From positions 1 to 64,000 of the forward strand of contig CAYSEN010000001.1 in the NCBI GenBank assembly GCA_964430335.1: DNA of 64,000 nt, in the 5' to 3' direction. Source of the stretch: SIBU01 sp964430335. GTDB taxonomy: Bacteria; Patescibacteriota; Minisyncoccia; Phycocordibacterales; SIBU01. How positions within the stretch are numbered: position 1 is the first letter of the stretch; each line of letters starts with the position of its first letter. Below are positions 59,442 to 64,000 of the stretch, piece after piece. The notes beneath the pieces were generated by a model. That model was given only the letters and a program-made list of their open reading frames with translations, searched no databases and was not told the origin of the DNA. The position numbers and the translations under genes were made by a program.

Positions 59442-59711
59442 TTAAATTTTCTTGAGTTCGAGTTTTTTTACCACAGCGTTGTATCGCTTGATATTTTTCT
59501 TCTCAAGATACTTCATATGAGATTGTCTATCGGCAACCATAGCCAAAAGTCCTCTCCTTGAATGTTTATCCTTTGCGTTTTTCTTTAAATGTGAAGCTAG
59601 AGCCTCGATTTTCTTGGTAAGTAAAGCAATCTGGACTTCAGAAGAACCAGTATCTTTATCGTGAATCGCCACCTCTTTTATAGTTTTTTGTTTCTTGGTC
59701 TTGGTTAACAT
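59442..59711 (-). CDS. rpsO: 30S ribosomal protein S15
   Basis: 89 residues from the ATG at 59711, the standard S15 length; a longer frame would add 12. HDKDTGSSEVQIALLTKKIEALASHLKKNAKDKHSRRGLL and KRYNAVVKKLELKK are diagnostic. It binds 16S rRNA and lies upstream of the NYN gene and pnp, the common rpsO-pnp neighbourhood. TGC-TATCAT lies 7 nt before the ATG. Confidence 0.97.
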   Translation of the reverse strand: MLTKTKKQKTIKEVAIHDKDTGSSEVQIALLTKKIEALASHLKKNAKDKHSRRGLLAMVADRQSHMKYLEKKNIKRYNAVVKKLELKKI

Positions 59712-59718
59712 GTGCGAA

Positions 59719-59727
59719 ATGATAGCA
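59719..59727 (-). promoter_or_regulatory. Extended -10 promoter of rpsO (leaderless type)
   Basis: Minus-strand TGC-TATCAT ending 7 nt before the chosen ATG. Confidence 0.5.
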
Positions 59728-59785
59728 CAAAACAAAATTTTACGCAAGTCTTTATTTATGTTCCCTTTTATAGGTTATAATTATT

Positions 59786-60724
59786 GTGCGACACGTTATG
59801 AAAAACGAAATTGAGAGCCTAAAAAGGCAATTTTTGGAATATATCGAGATAGAAAAGGGCCGGGCTATAAGAACCGTAGAGAATTATGACCATTATTTGA
59901 CGGTTTTTATCAGACAGACCAAGGTCAGCGGTCCTAAAGATATAACCGACGACAACGTCAGGGATTTTCGTATTTGGTTGAATAGACAATCAAACGGCAA
60001 TAACCGCGCCACTGGGGACACTATGAAAAAGAAGACCCAGAACTATTATCTAATAGCTCTGAGGAGTTTTTTAAAGTTTTTGGCCAAAAGAGGTGTCACT
60101 GCCCTGCCGGCGGATCATATCGAACTAGCAAAGGTTGGAGAAAGGCAAATAGATGTAATATCTAAGGATGAATTAAAAAGATTGTTTGATGCTCCAAACA
60201 AGGAAAAGAATCTAGAAAGAAAGTTTCGCGATAAAGCAATCTTGGAAATGTTGTTTTCCACTGGTTTGCGTGTTTCTGAGCTTTGCTCATTAACTAATGA
60301 TCTTGATTTACGTTTAGATGAATTTTCTGTTAGAGGAAAAGGAGGCAAGGTCAGGGTTGTTTTTTTGTCCGATGAAGCTAGGCACTCAGTAAAGGAGTAT
60401 CTGCACCTACGTAAAGACATGTCCAATGCGCTTTTTGTTAAATTAAGTGATGAAACAGCTAAAAATGGTGATGTTACAGGTTTAACTCGGCGATCTGTAG
60501 AAAGAATTGTAAAAAGATACGCAACTATTGCTGGAATCTCAAAAAAAGTCACCCCTCACGTCATTCGTCATGTGTTTGCTACGGATTTGCTTTCAAATGG
60601 TGCTGATATAAGGTCTGTGCAGGCCATGTTGGGCCACGCAAATATAGGCACAACTCAGATTTACACTCATGTTACCGACAAACACCTGCGAGACGTGCAC
60701 AAAAAATTTCACAATAAAAGCTAA
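59786..60724 (+). CDS. Tyrosine site-specific recombinase (XerC/D-like)
   Basis: 312 residues, GTG start at 59786 or ATG at 59798 (TATAAT at 59776-59781). The SAM-like N-terminal domain (FLEYIEIEKGRAIRTVENYDHYLTVF) and catalytic domain show the family residues: Arg in STGLRVSELCSL, Lys in RGKGGKVRVV, HVIRH (His, Arg), LGHANI (His) and Tyr in TQIYTHVT. A single Xer near the origin is expected for resolving chromosome dimers; no other integrase-type gene is near. Confidence 0.93.
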   Translation: MRHVMKNEIESLKRQFLEYIEIEKGRAIRTVENYDHYLTVFIRQTKVSGPKDITDDNVRDFRIWLNRQSNGNNRATGDTMKKKTQNYYLIALRSFLKFLAKRGVTALPADHIELAKVGERQIDVISKDELKRLFDAPNKEKNLERKFRDKAILEMLFSTGLRVSELCSLTNDLDLRLDEFSVRGKGGKVRVVFLSDEARHSVKEYLHLRKDMSNALFVKLSDETAKNGDVTGLTRRSVERIVKRYATIAGISKKVTPHVIRHVFATDLLSNGADIRSVQAMLGHANIGTTQIYTHVTDKHLRDVHKKFHNKS

Positions 60725-60761
60725 AAAATGCCTTCGAAACTTCGTTTCGAAGGCATTTTTT
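60723..60761 (+). terminator. Terminator of the recombinase gene
   Basis: AAAAAATGCCTTCGAAAC-TTC-GTTTCGAAGGCATTTTTT at the stop codon. Confidence 0.88.
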
Positions 60762-60776
60762 GTTACTATCATGTGT

Positions 60777-61580
60777 ATGAAAATAATTTCTTGGAATGTA
60801 AACGGCATACGGGCTGTTCACAAAAAAAATCTTTTTATTCCCTTTGTTGAGAAATATAAGCCAGATATTTTGTGTTTACAGGAGACAAAAGCTGAGCAGA
60901 ACCAATCCTCTGTCGACCTCCCTGAATATGAGGAATATTGGAATTCAGCATTGAAAAAAGGTTATTCGGGAACTGCTATTTTTACAAACAACGTGCCAAT
61001 TTCGGTTGCTAATGGTATACCTCAGAAAATCTCCAAAAAATTCAATTTGGGTCCAGACGAGTACGGTGACCCAACCACCGAGGGTCGCGTAATTATGGCT
61101 GAATACAAGGATTTTTTCGTTGTAACGGTTTATACTCCGAATGCCAAAGATGATCTGACTCGAATTCCCCTACGTTACAAACATTGGGATCCAGCCTTTC
61201 TTGCCTACTGCAAGGAGTTAGAAAAAACTAAACCAGTAATTTTTTGCGGTGACTTAAATGTGGCACACACACCAGATGATTTGGCCAGACCAAAAGAAAA
61301 TGAAGGAATGAAAGGATTCACCAAAGAAGAACGAGAAGGTTTCGAGGCTTTCATTCACGCTGGTTTTGTAGATACATTTAGAATTTCCCACAAAGGAAAC
61401 GGCTTTTATACCTGGTGGTCTAATTGGTCAAATGCTAGAGGAAGAAACGTTGGTTGGAGAATAGATTATATTTTAGTTTCTCAATCGCTTAAAGATAAAG
61501 TCAAAAAGGCGGAAATACTCCCCGAAGTAATGGGCTCAGACCACTGCCCTGTCTACCTCGAAATCGATTTAAAATCGTAA
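60777..61580 (+). CDS. xthA: Exodeoxyribonuclease III (AP endonuclease)
   Basis: 267 residues from the ATG at 60777 (MKIISWNVNGIRAV), the family start; the longer frame runs back through the terminator of the previous gene. SWNVNG, LQETKAE, YTPNAKDD, GDLNVAHTPDDL and the final GSDHCPVYLEID give all metal and catalytic residues. It incises abasic sites left by glycosylases such as MutM (3.3 kb). Confidence 0.96.
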   Translation: MKIISWNVNGIRAVHKKNLFIPFVEKYKPDILCLQETKAEQNQSSVDLPEYEEYWNSALKKGYSGTAIFTNNVPISVANGIPQKISKKFNLGPDEYGDPTTEGRVIMAEYKDFFVVTVYTPNAKDDLTRIPLRYKHWDPAFLAYCKELEKTKPVIFCGDLNVAHTPDDLARPKENEGMKGFTKEEREGFEAFIHAGFVDTFRISHKGNGFYTWWSNWSNARGRNVGWRIDYILVSQSLKDKVKKAEILPEVMGSDHCPVYLEIDLKS

Positions 61581-61606
61581 AGGACAAGTTATCCACATGT
61601 ATGTCC

Positions 61607-61634
61607 TTTACATGTCTTTTACAGCTGATACAAT
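61607..61634 (+). promoter_or_regulatory. Promoter of a candidate small RNA
   Basis: TTTACA, 16-nt spacer, TACAAT; predicted +1 at 61641, exactly where an inverted-repeat arm starts. Confidence 0.5.
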
Positions 61635-61640
61635 ATTGCC

Positions 61641-61923
61641 AGAGATGTTAGAACGGAGATGTGCTCCTCTGACAAAATGTTCTTTGATAAAGTGTTCTAA
61701 TCTCTTTGAGATTCTAAAGTCAAAATTTAAATTCTGAAAATAAATCCTCAATTTCTCTATGTTTTCGGATTATATATTTCAAGTTTAAAAATTCACAATA
61801 AGAATCTCTATAAGTTTCAACCGCCTTAAATGGTGCGACATTTTTAGAGCATGTTTCAGTATTCATTACCATGAATGTTGTAACATGCTTTAAAGAAAGA
61901 CCGCCTATGGGCGGTTTCTCTTT
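61641..61923 (+). ncRNA. Candidate small RNA between xthA and cca
   Basis: The 385-bp gap has no gene. From the predicted start: AGAGA (61641-61645) and TTAGAAC (61648-61654) pair with GTTCTAA (61695-61701) and TCTCT (61702-61706), enclosing GGAG-atgtg-CTCC. Farther on, AGCATGTT (61848-61855) and ATTCAT pair with ATGAAT and AACATGCT (61882-61889). It ends at hairpin ACCGCC-TATG-GGCGGT followed by TTTCTCTTT. The known large RNA families were not recognised in it. Confidence 0.4.
61892..61923. terminator. Terminator between the candidate RNA and cca
   Basis: AAAG-ACCGCC-TATG-GGCGGT-TTCTCTTT; serves the plus strand and possibly cca on the minus strand. Confidence 0.65.
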
Positions 61924-61965
61924 GGAAATTTTTGACCATATGGCCTAAAATAAAGACCAATTTGT

Positions 61966-63498
61966 CTAATTAACCTTATATTTTCCCCTTATTTTCTTTA
62001 AATTGTCATTTTCAACCTGATCCTTAGACTCCTTACCTTTTTCTGCTAACTTTATGAGTGTTTCATCTGAAACATCTTTAAGTTCTATAGCTCTTTGTTC
62101 GAGATACTCAGCGGTATTCAACTCCGGTTTTTCTAGCACTTCCTCTAAAAGAGCAAGCAAAATATGGCCAATTTTGGGTCCAGGGGTTACATGTGTAACC
62201 TCCATTAGTCTTCGGCCATCTATTTTAAGCATTCCCACTGTAACAGGGTCCCTCATTACTTCCTCAATCATTGCCTTATATTTTCTTAGTCTATAAGGAT
62301 CCTCCTTAGGCCTTCCTGTTCCTATTCTGTCACATATACGTAGGTTCATTAGGTCCCAGACATTTTCCTTGCCCACCTTAGCAATCAACCTTCTGACCGC
62401 AGAAGGAGTGATTTGTTCGGTATCAGAGAAAAACATGTGCCATCTTATTAGTTTCACTACGGTTTCTATGGTTTTTTTAGGGAAAACAAGCCGATTTAAA
62501 ATTTTCTCTGTTACACGTGAACCAACAACCTCATGGCCGTAGAAGGTCCATTGACTTGTTTCATGTGAAAAGCGTCTAGTTTCAGGCTTAGAAATATCGT
62601 GAAATAGGGCTGCTAGTCTTATTTCTAGGCTCCATTTCTTGTCCGCAGCGTGCTGTAAGGATCTTAGAAGGTGTTCCCAGACATCATATGAGTGAGCTTG
62701 GTTTTGCTCAACACCGATTGATTTCTCCAGTTCAAGGCTTATAAACTTAAGAACACCCAATTCATGGCTTAGAATAAGGCCTGACATTGGATTGTCAGAC
62801 ATAATAATCCTGACGAACTCATCTCTAATCCTTTCATTAGCAATCTCTTTTAGCAGGTCTGCATTGTTTTTAATAGCTACCGAGGTTTCAGGGTCTATCT
62901 TAAAGCCTATTTCGGTCGAAATCCTAACGGCTCTTAGCATTCTTAGCGCATCCTCGTTAAATCTCTCGTGGGCATCCCCTACCGTTCTAATCAGCTTTGA
63001 AGATAAATCATCTTGTCCTTTATAAAGGTCAATCAATTGTCCTTTAACATCTGAATATATCTTTTCCGACTTAGGATCACTCGTATAATCTTCTATATCG
63101 AGCGCAATTGCGTTAATAGTGAAATCTCGACGCTTCAGGTCATCTTCTAGCTTGTTACTAAATTCAACGCTGTCAGGACGTCTTTTGTCGGAATAATCGG
63201 ATTCTAGTCGGTAAGGTGTAATCTCAACAATCGAAAGTGTTTCATCTGAAACGTTTTCGTTAACAACTCCGACTGTTCCGTACTTATTCTCATAGAATGT
63301 CTTTGGGAAGATTTTTATTATATCCTCTGGCCTTGCGTTGGTTGTGAAATCCCAATCTTTAGGTTTCCTTCCAATTAACAAGTCTCTTACGCAACCGCCG
63401 ATCAAATAAGCTTCAAAGTTAGCCTTTTTCAGTGTATTTGATACATTTACAATCTCGACTGGCAATTGAAAGTTTTGTGCTTGTTTTAAGGCTTTCAT
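61966..63498 (-). CDS. cca: CCA-adding tRNA nucleotidyltransferase with HD domain
   Basis: 510 residues. The class II head has LIGGCVRDLLIGRKPKDWDFTTNA (near 32) and RRDFTINAIALD (near 125), the catalytic DxD and the GG-RD motifs, then a helical body DALRMLRAVRISTEIGF; an HD domain begins near 285 (AALFHDISKPETRRF). It adds or repairs the 3' CCA of tRNA; the three tRNA genes in this window do not encode CCA, so this enzyme should be needed. Poly(A) polymerases have similar sequence but usually lack the HD half. Three tRNA-related loci in this corner of the window may be coincidence. Confidence 0.92.
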   Translation of the reverse strand: MKALKQAQNFQLPVEIVNVSNTLKKANFEAYLIGGCVRDLLIGRKPKDWDFTTNARPEDIIKIFPKTFYENKYGTVGVVNENVSDETLSIVEITPYRLESDYSDKRRPDSVEFSNKLEDDLKRRDFTINAIALDIEDYTSDPKSEKIYSDVKGQLIDLYKGQDDLSSKLIRTVGDAHERFNEDALRMLRAVRISTEIGFKIDPETSVAIKNNADLLKEIANERIRDEFVRIIMSDNPMSGLILSHELGVLKFISLELEKSIGVEQNQAHSYDVWEHLLRSLQHAADKKWSLEIRLAALFHDISKPETRRFSHETSQWTFYGHEVVGSRVTEKILNRLVFPKKTIETVVKLIRWHMFFSDTEQITPSAVRRLIAKVGKENVWDLMNLRICDRIGTGRPKEDPYRLRKYKAMIEEVMRDPVTVGMLKIDGRRLMEVTHVTPGPKIGHILLALLEEVLEKPELNTAEYLEQRAIELKDVSDETLIKLAEKGKESKDQVENDNLKKIRGKYKVN

Positions 63499-63556
63499 TT
63501 AGGGTTATTTTATTATATCTTTTGATTTTTCGCTAATTAGCGTATGATATGGAAAC

Positions 63557-63628
63557 GCTCTCGTGGTGAAATGGATATCACAACGGTCTTCGGAACCGTC
63601 GTTGGGGGTTCGAATCCCTCCGGGAGCA
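63557..63628 (+). tRNA. tRNA-Arg(UCG)
   Basis: 72 nt: acceptor GCTCTCG / CGGGAGC with discriminator A; anticodon stem ACGGT/ACCGT with loop CTTCGGA (anticodon TCG); T-arm GGGGG-TTCGAAT-CCCTC. CCA not encoded (CAA follows). A reverse complement of its 3' end follows 20 bases later. Confidence 0.96.
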
Positions 63629-63647
63629 CAATAAGCGAAGCTATATT

Positions 63648-63768
63648 GCTCCCGGAGGGATTCGAGCGCCGGAGCACACGAAGTCCAGACTCAGCAGAGT
63701 TTGGGTGCGAGGCGGTGACCAGACAATCTACAAACGGCGGTTTGTAGATTAGTCGAGGTCGAATCCCT
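63648..63768 (+). other. tRNA-linked folded element after tRNA-Arg, with antisense tRNA end
   Basis: GCTCCCGGAGGGATTCGA (63648-63665) is the exact 18-nt reverse complement of tRNA-Arg 63610-63627 (T-loop through acceptor). Then CGCC-GGAG-CAC, hairpin CCAgACTC/GAGTtTGG, GTG-CGAG-GCGG, linker GTGACCAGAC, hairpin TCTACAAA/TTTGTAGA, AGTCGAGG and a sense copy TCGAATCCCT (63759-63768) able to pair with AGGGATTCGA. Same order and linker as element 2 after tRNA-Lys; the helix CGGC/GCCG there is CGCC/GGCG here, a compensatory change. Confidence 0.6.
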
Positions 63769-63843
63769 GTTGTTTACGATCTTTGAGTATCAAGTCTTCT
63801 CATTTGTATAAATTTAATTTCAAGCTATAATGTTTGAAATTAA

Positions 63844-63914
63844 GCGGGTATGGTTTAGTGGTAGAATGGTTCCTTGCCAAGGAACAGACGGGAGTTCGAT
63901 TCTCCCTACCCGCA
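63844..63914 (+). tRNA. tRNA-Gly(GCC)
   Basis: 71 nt: acceptor GCGGGTA / TACCCGC with discriminator A; anticodon stem GTTCC/GGAAC with loop TTGCCAA (anticodon GCC); T-arm GGGAG-TTCGATT-CTCCC. CCA not encoded. Confidence 0.96.
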
Positions 63915-63929
63915 CAACAGTAAGGGTAA

Positions 63930-63948
63930 GGAGGCATGTTATGCCTCC
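63930..63948 (+). terminator. Hairpin after tRNA-Gly
   Basis: GGAGGCAT-GTT-ATGCCTCC, 16 bases after the tRNA; no T-run, so it may be a processing or structural hairpin. Confidence 0.5.
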
Positions 63949-63950
63949 GT

Positions 63951-64000
63951 GGGAGAATCGAAGCCCGATTGAGCCGAGCTTCCTAGCGAGCCAATTGGGG
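63951..64000 (+). other. tRNA-linked folded element after tRNA-Gly, cut by window end
   Basis: GGGAGAATCGAA (63951-63962) is the exact reverse complement of tRNA-Gly 63895-63906. It continues with an arm CCCgATTG...CAATtGGGG enclosing a short GAGC/GCGAGC structure. The remainder lies beyond the window. Confidence 0.5.

Noticed and set aside
59786..60724. Integrase of a genomic island
   Set aside because: Sequence features fit a housekeeping XerC/D-like recombinase near the origin; there is no adjacent tRNA attachment site or excisionase, and the tRNA-linked repeats are not next to it.
1..64000. rRNA genes, CRISPR arrays, prophage or insertion sequences
   Set aside because: None seen on either strand: no rRNA blocks, no regularly spaced repeats, and no transposase, capsid or terminase-like proteins.

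Overview
The window looks like a chromosomal segment of a Candidate Phyla Radiation bacterium (Patescibacteria, most likely Parcubacteria). The evidence is: moderately A+T-rich, tightly packed genes; compact versions of core proteins (DNA polymerase I without a proofreading domain, a short YebC, a MurE-like ligase without its first domain); a small VirB4/VirB6/PrgI secretion module with large unrecognised surface proteins; and tRNA genes without an encoded CCA next to a CCA-adding enzyme. This placement is inference; no rRNA lies in the window.

Layout. 1-6.2 kb: methyltransferase end, zinc-finger mini-protein, rpsT, ruvA, MurE-like ligase, mutM, surface protein, TrmH-type methylase, DoxX. 6.2-6.66 kb: tRNA-Lys followed by three consecutive folded elements. 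6.7-11.4 kb: holA-like, polA, tsaE and a G+C-rich lipoprotein gene. 11.6-14.8 kb: pilB, a strongly folded candidate RNA, ruvB. 14.9-18.7 kb: an accessory island of five mostly unknown G+C-rich genes on the minus strand behind a roughly 525-nt leader, facing a TrmB-family regulator. 19.6-27.8 kb: 809-aa GNAT protein, yebC-ruvC, tyrS, penicillin-binding protein. 27.8-32.6 kb: replication-origin neighbourhood (DciA-like, dnaN, dnaA, rpmH, rnpA, yidC, jag). 32.6-48.2 kb: an 11-gene minus-strand type IV secretion operon. 48.4-63.5 kb: peptidoglycan-binding protein, rsmA, uvrD/pcrA, LysM/M23 peptidase, yifB/comM, DksA-like, pnp, NYN protein, rpsO, xer recombinase, xthA, a candidate small RNA, cca. 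63.5-64 kb: tRNA-Arg and tRNA-Gly, each followed by a folded element.

Main observations. (1) All three tRNA genes are followed by a reverse-complement copy of their own, different T-arm, usually within a three-way-junction-like fold; this looks like an undescribed tRNA-linked element family. (2) The accessory island and the TrmB-like regulator have facing promoters, and each overlaps the same dyad, TGTCA-N8-TGACA, suggesting that the regulator controls the island. (3) All five island genes have the start codon inside a short inverted repeat. (4) Many core genes have a -10 hexamer, often preceded by TGn, only 6-8 nt before the start codon, implying leaderless mRNAs, whereas some foreign-looking genes have TTGACA promoters, leaders and Shine-Dalgarno sites. 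(5) Two intergenic regions (13.4-13.6 kb and 61.6-61.9 kb) have promoter-plus-fold signatures of unknown small RNAs.

How the genes work together: ruvA/ruvB/ruvC form a complete Holliday-junction resolvasome; dnaA, dnaN, DciA-like, holA-like and polA serve replication; mutM, xthA and uvrD/pcrA serve repair; MurE-like ligase, PBP1A, LysM/M23 peptidase and the peptidoglycan-binding protein serve the wall; the type IV secretion operon and PilB serve surface export or DNA uptake.
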